From Pseudomonas mosselii (GTDB lineage Bacteria > Pseudomonadota > Gammaproteobacteria > Pseudomonadales > Pseudomonadaceae), in contig NZ_VAUO01000001.1 in assembly GCF_005796105.1 (NCBI RefSeq), positions 496,001 through 560,000 on the forward strand: 64,000 nucleotides of DNA, written 5' to 3'. Position 1 is the stretch's first letter; the number at the start of each line of letters is the position of its first letter. The notes under the pieces were generated by a model. That model ran no database searches and was not told where the DNA came from. It saw only the letters and a list, made by a program, of their open reading frames with translations. The position numbers and the translations under genes are program-made. This document shows, one piece after another, positions 8,403 through 18,472 of the stretch.

Positions 8403-8957
8403 TCAATGCCCATAACGGCCTACCAGACTTTGCGCACCTAGCGTGTGCCCGTGCAGGATCTCCATCAGCCGCTGCCGGTCCAGTCCCATTGGCAGGCTGC
8501 CCGCAGGCAGGTCGGTGGCGATCACGGTCAGCACATAATGGTGTGGATTGTCGCCAGCGGGCGGGCAGGGCCCACGGTAGCGCTGCGTGCCTCGGCTGTT
8601 GGGGCCCAATGTGGCAATTTCGCTGCTCTGTCCGGCCGCGCCCTCATCGAGGCCGCCACTGGCAGCGTCCAGGTTATACGCAAGCCAATGCACAACGCCC
8701 ATGCCCTTGGCACCGTCTGGATCGAACATCACCACGACCAGCGACTGCGTGCGCTGTGGCAGGTTTTTCCAGCTCACCTGCGGCGTACGCTCTTCGCCGC
8801 TGCCACACTCCGGCTCCGGCCCCACCTGTTGCAGAGCGATCACGCCGCCGTCGGTAAAGGACGCCGAACTGATTGCCAGCGCCGGACTGTGGTTGAGCTG
8901 CATGCCCAGCGTCACGCCGGGCAGAAGGGCAAACAGCGGCCAGTACCAGAGTTTCAT
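8403..8957 (-). CDS. YbhB/YbcL family (PEBP-like) secreted protein
   Basis: A protein of about 184 residues with an N-terminal signal peptide (MKLWYWPLFALLPGVTLG). The Raf-kinase-inhibitor/PEBP fold signatures are visible: VVVMFDPDGAKGMGVVHWLAYN and the later PCPPAGDNPHHYVLTVIA. The start at 8957 is preferred because an AGGATGG ribosome site precedes it and the signal peptide begins there. Bacterial homologues are mostly of unknown function and likely periplasmic ligand binders. Confidence 0.8.
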   Translation of the reverse strand: MKLWYWPLFALLPGVTLGMQLNHSPALAISSASFTDGGVIALQQVGPEPECGSGEERTPQVSWKNLPQRTQSLVVVMFDPDGAKGMGVVHWLAYNLDAASGGLDEGAAGQSSEIATLGPNSRGTQRYRGPCPPAGDNPHHYVLTVIATDLPAGSLPMGLDRQRLMEILHGHTLGAQSLVGRYGH

Positions 8958-9046
8958 GTCATCCATCCTGAGCGAGCGCGCAAGGCAGAGCATGTAGTCT
9001 AGACCATGCCTTCAGGGTGCCCGTCGGGCGACGGGCGGTTGGCAGA

Positions 9047-10351
9047 TCAGTGCGCGTCGCGATGGACTGCCTGGGTCGAGGCGGCAGGAGCCATGGCGTC
9101 CAGGGTTGGGTGCTCCTGAGCGGCGTGCATCAGGTCTTCGGTCACCCGTAGTTCGGCGCCGCTGGGCGAGAAGGTCGCCGTCGGGGCGAACGGTGCCGGG
9201 TGCTCGGGCTTGGGGCGCTTGCCCCGGCGCCACAGGAAGAAGCCGACCATAGCCAGGTTGATCACCGCGAAGGCCCAAAACAAGCCCACTTCGCCGTAGC
9301 GGGTCATCATCGGCGAGATCGCCAGCGGCGCCAGGGCCGAGCCCAGCGAGTTGATCAACAGCAGGCCCTGGATCATCGGCACCAGGGCATCGGCCGGGGC
9401 GCGGTCGGCCGCGCTGCTCACCGCCACCGGGTACAGCGCGAATACCCCACCGCCGAGCAAGAACATCAACGCCGGCAGCAACACCGTGTCGGTCGGCAAT
9501 ACCACGATCAGCAGCGACAGGACGGTGCACGCTGCAGCCAGGGTGATGAGCACATCCTGTCGATCCTTGCGATCGGACCAGCGCCCCACCGGGTATTGCA
9601 GCAGCATGGCGCCGAGGATCACCCAGGCCATCATGCGGCCGACGTCACCGACATCCATGCCTACCCGTTGCAGGTACAACGGCAGCAGCGCGTAGATACC
9701 GGCGATGATGATTCCGGAGCCAAAACAGCCCACCAGGCCTGTCGGTGCCACGCCCAGCAACTGGCGCGGCTTGAGTGGCTCGACATGCTCAAGCAGCGGC
9801 GATACCCGTGGCAGGATGACGATCGGCAGCACTGACAACGTCGCCAGCATGCCGGCCAGCATGAACGGTGCACTATCGCCCAAGGCGGTGATCTCGCCCA
9901 ACGCGGCCTGGGCCAGTACCCCGGCACCGTAGAAGGCAATCATGTACAGCGCCAGCAAACGGCCGCGAATCTTCGCGTCGCCAGCCAGCAGCAACCAGCT
10001 TTCGATGACCAGGAACACGCCGACTGCGGCCCAGCCGTTGATCAGGCGTAGCACCGACCACCAGAGGGTGTCGTAGAACAGCCCCTGCAACAGGATAGTC
10101 GCGCCGATCAGCGCGGCGAAGCTGCTGTAGGCGCGGATATGGCCAATGCGCAGGATCAACCGATCGTTGAACACGGCGCCCAGGGTCAGGCCGATGAAGT
10201 AGGCCGACGAGACGATACCGATGGTGGTCGCCGATTCGCCGGCTGCGCCTAGACGCAGGGTGGTGAGTGAAGACAGAAAACCATTGCCCAGAGCAATGAT
10301 GAACAAGCCGAGCAGGGGCGCCAGCGCCATCGCCAGCAAACGCGCAGACAT
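9047..10351 (-). CDS. MFS transporter (YcaD-like)
   Basis: A 434-residue major facilitator with twelve predicted helices, a central cytoplasmic loop, and a polar C-terminal tail of about 60 residues. The motif-A-like loop GAVFNDRLILRIGHIR lies after helix 2, and the second-half equivalent is VGRWSDRKDRQD. The ATG at 10351 directly starts the first helix. It resembles the YcaD/UMF1-type group of drug or metabolite exporters. Substrate unknown. Confidence 0.8.
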   Translation of the reverse strand: MSARLLAMALAPLLGLFIIALGNGFLSSLTTLRLGAAGESATTIGIVSSAYFIGLTLGAVFNDRLILRIGHIRAYSSFAALIGATILLQGLFYDTLWWSVLRLINGWAAVGVFLVIESWLLLAGDAKIRGRLLALYMIAFYGAGVLAQAALGEITALGDSAPFMLAGMLATLSVLPIVILPRVSPLLEHVEPLKPRQLLGVAPTGLVGCFGSGIIIAGIYALLPLYLQRVGMDVGDVGRMMAWVILGAMLLQYPVGRWSDRKDRQDVLITLAAACTVLSLLIVVLPTDTVLLPALMFLLGGGVFALYPVAVSSAADRAPADALVPMIQGLLLINSLGSALAPLAISPMMTRYGEVGLFWAFAVINLAMVGFFLWRRGKRPKPEHPAPFAPTATFSPSGAELRVTEDLMHAAQEHPTLDAMAPAASTQAVHRDAH

Positions 10352-10795
10352 ACGTACCTCAAAATTGGAACGAGCGGGTGTGCCTTTTCGGTTGCACGCG
10401 CTATGCGGTAGGGCCTGGGCGGGCTGCGACCCTGGCAAGATTCAACCGCTGGGCGGTCGAACGACAGCCGGGCGGGGGCGGTTGAGCCTGCTTGCACCTG
10501 TGCGCAGCGGTGCCAGGCGCAGATGCTGTCTTGGCGAAAAGGTGGCGACCGGGAGGGCGGCGGGCGAAAAGGAAGCGCGATTCTACGGACTGTGGCGGAT
10601 TTGCCAAGAGGGCGTGACCTGCGACGAGAGGCCGCAGGGGCCGCGCAAAAAAACACTAGGACGATGAATTTTGCCGTCTGACTCAACAGGACTCACCTGT
10701 TTCGAGAGGAGGTGATCGCGCGGCGTTATGCATGGGAAAGCGCGGCACGTTTGCGCATAATGCCTGGCAGCCGTCTTTCAGGGAGAAACCGCCTC
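10352..10795. other. Divergent intergenic region, no gene recognised
   Basis: About 440 bp between two divergent transporter genes. It is G-rich and contains open frames without convincing starts. It should hold both promoters. I find no RNA gene or repeat. Confidence 0.5.
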
Positions 10796-11671
10796 ATGCT
10801 GGCATCGCTGTTCGCCGTCCTGGCGCCCGTGTTCATCGTTGCCGGTATCGGTTATGCCTGGGCCCGTCGCGGCCTTGATTATCCCACCGAGTTCATCGCC
10901 CAGGTGGTGATGACCGTGGGCACCCCGGCGTTGGTGCTATCGACCCTCAATCGTACGCAACTGGACCCGACGGCGTTCACCAGCATGGCCCTGGCGTGCT
11001 GCCTGTGCCTGCTTGGCATGGCGTTGGTCGGGTATCTGGTATGCAGCTTGAGTGGCAAGCACTGGCGGGTGCTGCTGCCAGCGTTCATGTTCCCCAATAC
11101 CGGAAACATGGGCCTGCCCATCAGCCTGTACGCCTTCGGTGAGCATGGGCTGGCCCTGGCGGTGGCGTTCTTCCTGACCTTGTCGATCTTCCAGTTCACC
11201 GCAGGGATTGCCATCGCCGGCGGCGCTGCATCCCCCAAGGCATTGCTGCGCAACCCCATCGTCATCAGTCTGGTCGGGGCCATGCCACTGATCTTCCTCG
11301 ATGTGCAACTGCCGCGCTGGCTGGCCAACACGGTCGACCTGCTGGGGGGCATGACCATTCCGCTGATGCTGTTGACCCTCGGGGTCTCGCTGGCCAGCAT
11401 CCGTCCACGGCATATCGGCGGCGGGTTGCTGCTGGGTGGGCTGCGGATCGTGCTGGGGGCCGGGGTGGGCTGGGGCGTGGGGGCGGTGCTTGGGCTGGAG
11501 AGCCTTGAACGAGCGGTGCTGGTGATGCAGTCGGCGATGCCGGTGGCGGTCTTCAACTACCTGCTGGCGGTGCGGGCGAACCGCGAGCCAGAGCAGGTGG
11601 CCAACCTGGTGATGTGTTCGACGCTGCTGTCGTTCGTGTGGTTACCGGTGGTGCTGGCGGGGTGGCTATAA
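10796..11671 (+). CDS. AEC family transporter (auxin efflux carrier-like)
   Basis: A 291-residue membrane protein with ten predicted helices in two five-helix halves, the AEC/malonate-permease arrangement. The broken-helix segment FMFPNTGNMGLPISLYAFG carries the conserved NxGxxGxP motif. The start at 10796 follows a GGGAGAAA ribosome site and opens the first helix. Family members export or import small organic acids or amino acids. The gene is monocistronic. Confidence 0.85.
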   Translation: MLASLFAVLAPVFIVAGIGYAWARRGLDYPTEFIAQVVMTVGTPALVLSTLNRTQLDPTAFTSMALACCLCLLGMALVGYLVCSLSGKHWRVLLPAFMFPNTGNMGLPISLYAFGEHGLALAVAFFLTLSIFQFTAGIAIAGGAASPKALLRNPIVISLVGAMPLIFLDVQLPRWLANTVDLLGGMTIPLMLLTLGVSLASIRPRHIGGGLLLGGLRIVLGAGVGWGVGAVLGLESLERAVLVMQSAMPVAVFNYLLAVRANREPEQVANLVMCSTLLSFVWLPVVLAGWL

Positions 11672-11727
11672 ACGGTGTCACAGGGCGCAGCGGCAGGTCT
11701 GGCCCTGTGCGGCCGGCGAGGGTGTGA

Positions 11728-11937
11728 TCAGCTGGCGGGTTTGTCGGCCTGGCGCTGGGCATCGGCTTGGCGGTTGTCCTGCTCGGCCTTGGCTTTGGCC
11801 AGCGCCTGCTGGCTTTGCTTACGGTGAGCGGCCAATTGTGCGCTGCGTTCGTGCAGGCGGTCAGCGCCCCCTTCTGCGAACACCGAGGTCACGGTGGTGC
11901 TGGCGAGCAGGGCGAGGATCAGGGGCAGGGTTTTCAT
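11728..11937 (-). CDS. Small exported charged protein
   Basis: A 69-residue protein: a cleavable signal peptide (MKTLPLILALLASTTVTSVFA) followed by about 48 residues rich in Ala, Gln, Lys, Arg and Asp, likely helical or disordered. No domain is recognised. A periplasmic location is inferred from the signal. Confidence 0.6.
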   Translation of the reverse strand: MKTLPLILALLASTTVTSVFAEGGADRLHERSAQLAAHRKQSQQALAKAKAEQDNRQADAQRQADKPAS

Positions 11938-12034
11938 GACAGCGGTCTCCAGTTTCGATTCATGGGCAGCTGGCCAAAGGCCAAGTGCTGCGCATGATGG
12001 AGACCGTGGATTTTCCCAGCATTAACAGAACGTT

Positions 12035-12640
12035 TCAGCCCTCGCTTACCCAGCCGGCCGGTGTAAGCAGCATGCTCTGGGTGGCCTGGATCGGCTTGGC
12101 AGCGCTGGCGGACGCCTGTGCCAGGCCCTTGATCGCGGCGCCCAACGCCGGGTCGTTGGCCCAGCCTGGCAGGTCGTCGATGCGGTAGCGGTAGGTCAGT
12201 TGCGTGCGTTGCTGACCACCTTGCGCCTGCGGTGGGGTGAAGCCTTCGATCTGGGTGACCTGCGCCTTGCCAAAGCACAGCCCTCCCTGGCCGTTAAGGG
12301 CGTCAGCCTTGTAGTAGGTGCGGCTGTTGTCGGTCAGTTCGTAGGCGTAGTAGATATCGGTGCGGGCCGGCTGCCACAGCCGTTCGGGCACTTCGGTGCG
12401 GCGAATTTCCTTTTCGCTGACCACGCCGGCCTTGGCCAGTGCGCGCAAGGCCTGGTTGGTGCCATCGACATCGAAATCACGGGTGTGGGCGGGGAAATGG
12501 CCGACCACGAAGCAGCGCGGATATTGGGTGTCGAGCCAGGCCTGGGCGGCCTTGCGCAGCCCGGCTTCGGTGGCCTGCTGGTCGTCGGAGCAGCCGAGCA
12601 GGGTGGCCAGTAGCGCCAGGGGTACGATCTTCCTGTCCAT
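12035..12640 (-). CDS. Putative lipoprotein
   Basis: A 201-residue protein starting at 12640 with a lipoprotein signal; the lipobox LLGC places the lipidated cysteine at about residue 16. The mature part is polar with two further cysteines (RCFVVG, LCFGKA). No known enzymatic domain is seen. It is an envelope protein of unknown function, preceded by a GGAAGCC region that fits a weak ribosome site. Confidence 0.7.
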   Translation of the reverse strand: MDRKIVPLALLATLLGCSDDQQATEAGLRKAAQAWLDTQYPRCFVVGHFPAHTRDFDVDGTNQALRALAKAGVVSEKEIRRTEVPERLWQPARTDIYYAYELTDNSRTYYKADALNGQGGLCFGKAQVTQIEGFTPPQAQGGQQRTQLTYRYRIDDLPGWANDPALGAAIKGLAQASASAAKPIQATQSMLLTPAGWVSEG

Positions 12641-12767
12641 CGTAAGGCTTCCTTGAGTTGCCAGATTACGGGTGCAAATGCCGGTCAGGACCGACGCGGC
12701 GGGATTAGAACCCGCGAGCCAGAGCGGCTGCAATCGTGGCAACTGGACATACCGATGGCCTCGGTAG

Positions 12768-13727
12768 TCAGTCGATCGGCAATAAAACCCCGTCACGACC
12801 CAGGTGATAACGCTGCAAGTCGCGGGCGAGGGTGAGATTGCCGCTGTAGTCGGCCAACGCCTCCTGGCGCACGTCCTCGATGCTGTTACCACGCCCAGGC
12901 GCACTCTGGTAGCGGGCACTGAAGTGGGTCAGTACCAGGTTTTTCACCCCGGCCTGTTCGGCGAACCGGGCTACCGCCGCCGCAGTGCTGTGGCCGAAGC
13001 TGTTCTGGCTGCGCTCAACCACAGGTTCGGTAAAGGTGGCCTCGTGCACCAGTACATCCACGCCCTGGGCGAGCTCTGCCAGCAGCTGCGGGCGGTCATT
13101 GTCGCCACAGACGATGATCCGCTGTGGTGGCCGTGTGGGTTGCAGGTAGTGCTGTGGGTCGAGCGACACGCCGTCATGCAGCGCCGCGTGGCCACGGGCC
13201 AGCTGACCCCACAGTGGGCCGGCCGGGATACCGTCGGCTTTCAGTCGTTCGGTATCGAGCCGAGGCTCCGGGTCGCGTTCGGTGAATACAAAGGCCCAGG
13301 ATGGAACACGGTGCGACAGCTCCAGGGTGGTCACGCTGACATTGCCGCTGGTGAAGCCGCTGAAGGTTTCCAGCGCGTGCATCTGCAGCTCGAATGGCAG
13401 GTAGGTTTCGCTCACCGCCAGGCTCTGCGCCAACCAGGCTTGCAGGCTGGCGGGCAGCACCAGCGGCAACGGCTCGCTGCGCCCGGACATGCCGGCGCTG
13501 GCCAGCAGGCCCGGCAGCCCGAAGCAGTGATCGCCGTGCACGTGGGTGATGAAGAGGGCGCGCAAGTTGCGCACCGATAATGGGCTGCGCAACAGCTGGT
13601 GCTGGGTGCCTTCGCCGCAATCGACCAGATACCAGCCGTGCCCGGCGGACTCGATCACAGCGGTGGCGCTGACGTTACGGGCCTTTGTGGGCACCCCGGA
13701 AGAAGTGCCCAGAAACTGCAGGTCCAT
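12768..13727 (-). CDS. rnz: Ribonuclease Z (tRNA 3'-processing endonuclease)
   Basis: A 319-residue metallo-beta-lactamase-fold enzyme. The zinc motif HVHGDH, the upstream [15 protein letters not shown] signature of tRNase Z, and the later HEATF and LTHFSARY motifs are all visible. It cuts tRNA precursors after the discriminator base, or trims them in species with encoded CCA. The start ATG at 13727 opens directly at [11 protein letters not shown]. It is read alone on the minus strand. Confidence 0.9.
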   Translation of the reverse strand: MDLQFLGTSSGVPTKARNVSATAVIESAGHGWYLVDCGEGTQHQLLRSPLSVRNLRALFITHVHGDHCFGLPGLLASAGMSGRSEPLPLVLPASLQAWLAQSLAVSETYLPFELQMHALETFSGFTSGNVSVTTLELSHRVPSWAFVFTERDPEPRLDTERLKADGIPAGPLWGQLARGHAALHDGVSLDPQHYLQPTRPPQRIIVCGDNDRPQLLAELAQGVDVLVHEATFTEPVVERSQNSFGHSTAAAVARFAEQAGVKNLVLTHFSARYQSAPGRGNSIEDVRQEALADYSGNLTLARDLQRYHLGRDGVLLPID

Positions 13728-13882
13728 GCCTGACTCCTTGACGTGAAGACTGTCCTGCCTCAACGGGCGAGGCACGCGGAGGCTAGCATGGCGGGCCACC
13801 GGGAAACAGGCTAGGGCAAGGACCGGCCATCAGACGCAGCAGCGCCAGCGCTATTGCAGGCTGGCGCGCATGGGCGGGGCAA

Positions 13883-16033
13883 TTAGAAGGTGTACGACAC
13901 CCCAGCCTGCACAGTGCGTGGCGCACCGGGGTAGACGTAGCTGTTGAACGCGCCTTCGTCGTACTCCTTGTTGAACAGGTTCTTGAGATCCAGGTTCAGG
14001 CGCACGTGTTCATTGACCTTATAGAAGCTCAGCAGGTCGACCACGGTGTACTGGTCCATGGTGTAGCTGGTCGCCGAGGTCTGTCCGTTGCGCTCATCCA
14101 CGTACTTCACGCCCATGCCCATGCCCAGACCCTTGGCCCAGCCGTCCTGAAACTCGTAGGTGTTCAGCAGGCTGACGCTATTGCGCGGGATGTTGGCAAG
14201 CCGGGTGCCGGTCGGCAGGCTGGTGTCCTTGGTCACTTCGGCATCAACATAGGCGTAGCCGCCGATCACGCGCCATTCGGGCGTGAGGTTACCGGCGATG
14301 TTGATGTCCAGGCCACGGCTGCGGACTTCACCGGCAGCGATCTTGAACGTGTTGGTCGGTTGGGTGGGGTCGTTGGCCAGCACGTTGCGTTTGACGATGT
14401 GGTAGATCGCCGCGTCGACGCTCAGCTGGCGGTCGAGGGCTTCCCACTTGATACCCAGCTCGTACGACTTGCCTTTTTCGGGATCGAAGCCGCGCCCGGT
14501 ATTGCCAGCAGGCGTACCCGTGTTGGGCTTGAACGAGCGCGCCGTGTTGGCATACACCGCAACGGTGTCGGTCAGGTCATACAGCAAACCGACACGCGGG
14601 GTGACGCCGTTTTCAGCCTTGTTGAAATCGCCACTGCCAGTTCTGTTGAGCTTGTTGACGTAGTCATGCTCAAAGCGCTCGAAGCGCACACCTGCCAGGA
14701 ACTTCAGGCGCTCGGTCAGAGCCACCTGGTCCTGCACGAAGGCTGCCCAGGTCTTGAGGTTTTCCTTGTCGTGGGTGGTGAGGCGGGTCAACGCCGGGCG
14801 CGACTGGTCGTAGACCGGGTCGAAGATGTCGATCGGGTAATCGGTCAGAGCGCCGCCTGAGCGACGGATGATCGAGTTGTAGTCGTAATCCTCGTACTCG
14901 ACGCCGGTCAGCAGCGTATGGCTGAAACCTGCGGTGTCGAAATGCCCGGTCAGGTTGAGCTGGTAGTCGCGGTCACGCCATTCCAGCTTGCGGTAGTTGA
15001 AGTTGCGGCCCAGCGTGCGACCGTCTCCCTGCAACACGTTGGCCTCGATGGCGTTGCCCGCGAGCGTGCCATCCAGCCACTGCATGCCGCCGCCAAGGGT
15101 CCAGTCGTCGTTGAGCATGTGCTCGAAGCGCAACTGGGCCATGTTGTTGTCGTTGTGCAGCATGTTGTCGCTGCCCTTGCCCCAGATGTTGGTGTCACGC
15201 GAGGCATTGCCGAGCTGGTTGGCGTAGCGGGTCAGGCCGCGGTCCAAGGGGTGGTTGTTGCGCAGGAAATCCCCCTCGAAGACGATCTTGGTCACCTCGT
15301 TCACCTGCCAGCTGAGCACTGGCGCAACGCTGTAGCGTTCGCTTTCCACGTTATCGCGAAAGCTCTCGCCGCCTTCGCCGAGCACGTTCAAGCGGTAGAC
15401 CAGACTGCCGTCCTGGTTCAGTGCGCCGGTGCCGTCCAGGGTCGCGCGGTGCATGCCTTGGTCGTCGAACTGGCTGCCCAGGGTGACTTTCGATTCTGCC
15501 TGGGGTTGCTTGGTGACCACATTGAAGGTGCCACCGGGGTCGCCACGACCATACAGGCTGCTGGCAGGCCCGCGGATCACCTCCAGGCGTTCGACGCTGT
15601 TGGCGTCTGGTGCGTTCGGATAGCCACGGTTCATCGGGAAGCCGTTACGGTAGTACTCGCCGGTGGTGAATCCGCGCACGGTGACGGTGGTCAAGCCCTG
15701 GCCGCCAAAGTTGTTGGCCCGGCCAACGCCACCTGCGTAGTCCAGGGCATCTTGCAGACGGGTGGCGCCGGTGTCTTCCAGGACATCCTTGGGCACTACG
15801 CTGACCGACTGTGGGGTTTCGTGCAGGGCGGTGTCGGTGCGAGTCGCGCTAGCTGAACGGGTGGCGCGATAGCCCTCGACCGGCCCGTCGGCGCGCTCGT
15901 AGCTGGCGGCGTCAGCATTGATGTTCACGGCGTCTAGCTGGATGCTCGTGGGCGTGTCGGAGGGCGCTGGTGCGGCCCAGGCCAGGAGTGGGGCGGCGTG
16001 GAGCAGGCACAGCGAAACAATCCTGTAACGCAT
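13883..16033 (-). CDS. TonB-dependent siderophore receptor
   Basis: A 716-residue outer-membrane receptor with signal peptide (residues 1-20), a TonB box-like region, a plug domain (SVSVVPKDVLEDTGATRLQ ... VERLEVIRGPASSLYGRG) and a 22-strand barrel ending in Phe (VQAGVSYTF). There is no N-terminal STN domain, so it should not signal to an anti-sigma factor. Such receptors import ferric siderophores. The closest subfamily is the ferrichrome/catecholate type, by overall look only. No sigma/anti-sigma or siderophore genes flank it. Confidence 0.9.
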   Translation of the reverse strand: MRYRIVSLCLLHAAPLLAWAAPAPSDTPTSIQLDAVNINADAASYERADGPVEGYRATRSASATRTDTALHETPQSVSVVPKDVLEDTGATRLQDALDYAGGVGRANNFGGQGLTTVTVRGFTTGEYYRNGFPMNRGYPNAPDANSVERLEVIRGPASSLYGRGDPGGTFNVVTKQPQAESKVTLGSQFDDQGMHRATLDGTGALNQDGSLVYRLNVLGEGGESFRDNVESERYSVAPVLSWQVNEVTKIVFEGDFLRNNHPLDRGLTRYANQLGNASRDTNIWGKGSDNMLHNDNNMAQLRFEHMLNDDWTLGGGMQWLDGTLAGNAIEANVLQGDGRTLGRNFNYRKLEWRDRDYQLNLTGHFDTAGFSHTLLTGVEYEDYDYNSIIRRSGGALTDYPIDIFDPVYDQSRPALTRLTTHDKENLKTWAAFVQDQVALTERLKFLAGVRFERFEHDYVNKLNRTGSGDFNKAENGVTPRVGLLYDLTDTVAVYANTARSFKPNTGTPAGNTGRGFDPEKGKSYELGIKWEALDRQLSVDAAIYHIVKRNVLANDPTQPTNTFKIAAGEVRSRGLDINIAGNLTPEWRVIGGYAYVDAEVTKDTSLPTGTRLANIPRNSVSLLNTYEFQDGWAKGLGMGMGVKYVDERNGQTSATSYTMDQYTVVDLLSFYKVNEHVRLNLDLKNLFNKEYDEGAFNSYVYPGAPRTVQAGVSYTF

Positions 16034-16274
16034 GGGTTCAGGTCCTGGAAGTCAAGGCAGTGGAAGTAGAAACGCGCCGCGATACTATCTGGTAACAATT
16101 CGCATTTCCAGATATTTGTGGCATACCACATCCCACTTGAGACGCACGTGCCAATGCCAGGTCCGCAGGCCGCACCCCCGCGCCAAGTGGTACACAGGCA
16201 TGTCACGCCAGCGTCATATGACAGTCCCAAGATGGCGCGATGTCCACCAGGCTTTGCCGAGGCTTCGCTAGCGC

Positions 16275-17279
16275 ATGCACTCACCGCACCCTGAGGCCGA
16301 CCTGCACGGCCTGCTTTATGCCTATGTGTTCCACCCCGGCCAGCCTGGCCGTGAGATCGACGCCGTTCAGGCCATGGCCTATCTGCGCTCATCACCGGGC
16401 GACGAATTCTTGTGGCTGCATTTGAACCTGGCCCATGCCGCCTGCGAGCGCTGGATGAAGAGTCATCTGGACCTGCCCGAAACGTTTTTCGAAACCCTGC
16501 GCGAAGGGTCGCGCTCCACCCGCATCGAGCATACCGACGACGCGCTGCTGGCGGTGGTCAACGATATGGTGTTCAGCTTCGGCCTGGTGTCTTCGGAGGT
16601 ATCGACGTTATGGGCCTGCGCACGCAGCCGGCTGTTGCTCAGCGCTCGTTTGCAGCCGTTGCATTCGGTGGACGAGCTGCGTTCTTCGGTCAAGCGCGGC
16701 GAGCGTTTCGGCTCCACCGTCGAATTGCTGGTGCACCTGGTCCGCGACCAGGGTGACCTGCTCACTCGGGTGGTGCGCGAGTCGACGCTGAAGGTAGACC
16801 GCATCGAGGATCAGTTGCTGTCGCTGCGCCTGTCCGATAACCGTGCCGAACTCAGTAGCCTGCGCCGTGTGTTGGTGCGCCTGCAACGCCTGTTGGCGCT
16901 GGAGCCGGGGTCGCTGTTACGGCTGCTGAACCGGCCCCCGGCGTGGTTGAGCGAGCAGGACATCCAGCAGCTACGGGCCTCGACCGAAGAAATTGCAGTG
17001 ATCATCGACGACCTCACCAGCTTGGTGGAGCGCATCAAGCTGGTGCAGGAAGAAATCGCCGCCAAGCTTACCGAAGAGAACAACCGGACACTGTTCACGC
17101 TTACCGTGGTGACCGTACTGGCGCTGCCGATAAACATTATCGCCGGCTTCTTTGGCATGAACGTGGGGGGCGTGCCGTTGGCGGACGACCCTCACGGTTT
17201 CTGGATGCTGGTGGCGTTGGTCGTGACCTTTACCGTGATTGCCGGGCGCTGGGCGTTTCGCAAGCGCGGTGATCACTGA
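16275..17279 (+). CDS. CorA-family divalent cation transporter (ZntB-like)
   Basis: A 334-residue protein with a large cytoplasmic alpha/beta and coiled-coil domain and two C-terminal transmembrane helices. The pore motif GMN follows helix 1 as FFGMNVGGVPLADDP, the ZntB-type variant. These pentamers carry Mg, Zn or related ions. It diverges from the TonB receptor gene, and the ATG at 16275 begins MHSPHPEADLHGLLYAY. The exact ion is uncertain. Confidence 0.85.
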   Translation: MHSPHPEADLHGLLYAYVFHPGQPGREIDAVQAMAYLRSSPGDEFLWLHLNLAHAACERWMKSHLDLPETFFETLREGSRSTRIEHTDDALLAVVNDMVFSFGLVSSEVSTLWACARSRLLLSARLQPLHSVDELRSSVKRGERFGSTVELLVHLVRDQGDLLTRVVRESTLKVDRIEDQLLSLRLSDNRAELSSLRRVLVRLQRLLALEPGSLLRLLNRPPAWLSEQDIQQLRASTEEIAVIIDDLTSLVERIKLVQEEIAAKLTEENNRTLFTLTVVTVLALPINIIAGFFGMNVGGVPLADDPHGFWMLVALVVTFTVIAGRWAFRKRGDH

Positions 17280-17314
17280 AGGCGTACTCACGGCTACGCC
17301 AGCGGGGCTGTGCG

Positions 17315-18472
17315 CTATTTGAAGTCCCACTGCATTTGGGTGGCGATGCTCACCGCCCGCGACGATTGCACGCACACATCCATGTAGTCGGTAAAGCGCG
17401 GTGGTTCGGCGATGCCTTCCTCTAGTAGCCGGCTGTTGTCGAACAGGTAGTTCAGGTCGGCAAAACCGCTGTACAGGCGCAGTGCACGCAGCACCAGGCG
17501 TGGGTTGGCCGGCCCGATACGAGCCTCGAAGCGACCGGCCAGCGACTTGAGATCGTCCGAATCGATTTTGCGATAGCGTTCGCCAACCGGCGCCATGCCA
17601 TTGGCCTGGGCGAACGCACGGTCGATTTCGGCGAAGGTGCAGGAGGCGCCTCGCCCTGCCGAAACATGATAGAGATCGTGGCTGAGTTGGGGCTTGCGGG
17701 CCAATCCGATCAACGCTTCGGCGCAGTAGTCGACCGGGATCACGTCGATCTGCTCGTGCAGATCGCAGGTGAAGCTTTCCAGGGCGAAGCCCATGCGGAA
17801 TACCCAGAAGATACTGCCCGAGGCCTGGCATCCCAGGCTACGGTGACCAACCACGATGGAAGGTCGCGCCACTACCAGAGGCAGGCCTGGCAACTGTTCA
17901 CGCAGACGTCGTTCGATCTCGGCTTTCGACGCGGTGTAGTCCACCAGTTGTTGCTCGGCCTCTGGAAACTCCCATGACTCGCTGATCGGCGATTCCCGCT
18001 CGGGCCCACAGCACATGGCCGTGCCCACATGCAGGAAGCGTTTGAGCCGCGCCGAGTGGCTCAGCACCTCGGCGAGGGCGTAGGTGCCTTCGACGTTCAC
18101 CGGCCAAATCGTCGGGTTTTTCGAGAACGACGCCACGGCCGCGCAATTGATCACTCGGTCCATCTGCAGCAGCCGTGGGGTTGCTTGGGCCAGCCATGAG
18201 GTATCGAGCAAATCGCCGCACACAATCTGCGTTTCTTTCAGCGCCAGGCATTGGGCTTGACTAACACCATGTTGCAGCAGGTTGCCGCGCAGGCGTTCGA
18301 GGCCTTCGGCTGGCGAATCGCTGCGCACCAGGAAGTGCAGCCCGGCACCTTGACCTGCGGCGATCAACTGAGCGGCTACCGAACCACCGAGAAAACCCGT
18401 GGCGCCGGTGATCAAGATATCTTCGCGCAGGGTGGATGGGGCGAAAACACCCGCGTGGGTCAGTGCATTCAT
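17315..18472 (-). CDS. NAD-dependent reductase, thioester-reductase-like SDR
   Basis: A 385-residue extended SDR. The nucleotide motif GATGFLGG is near residue 22, and DYTASKAE gives the Tyr-x3-Lys pair. The architecture matches the NAD_binding_4 (male sterility / thioester reductase) family, which reduces acyl thioesters or acts as epimerase-like enzymes. No carrier-protein or adenylation domain is fused. The start at 18472 follows a GAGGTAACG ribosome site. Its function in the cell is unknown. Confidence 0.7.
   Translation of the reverse strand: MNALTHAGVFAPSTLREDILITGATGFLGGSVAAQLIAAGQGAGLHFLVRSDSPAEGLERLRGNLLQHGVSQAQCLALKETQIVCGDLLDTSWLAQATPRLLQMDRVINCAAVASFSKNPTIWPVNVEGTYALAEVLSHSARLKRFLHVGTAMCCGPERESPISESWEFPEAEQQLVDYTASKAEIERRLREQLPGLPLVVARPSIVVGHRSLGCQASGSIFWVFRMGFALESFTCDLHEQIDVIPVDYCAEALIGLARKPQLSHDLYHVSAGRGASCTFAEIDRAFAQANGMAPVGERYRKIDSDDLKSLAGRFEARIGPANPRLVLRALRLYSGFADLNYLFDNSRLLEEGIAEPPRFTDYMDVCVQSSRAVSIATQMQWDFK

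Noticed and set aside
12680..12740. T-arm-like GCGGG-TTCTAAT-CCCGC on the minus strand, suggesting a tRNA
   Set aside because: No anticodon arm, D arm or acceptor pairing could be fitted around it, and the loop has T where a purine is expected.
16080..16120. Fur box before the TonB-dependent receptor gene
   Set aside because: Only a partial match (a GAATTGTTACC-like stretch) on the minus strand; too weak to annotate as a site.
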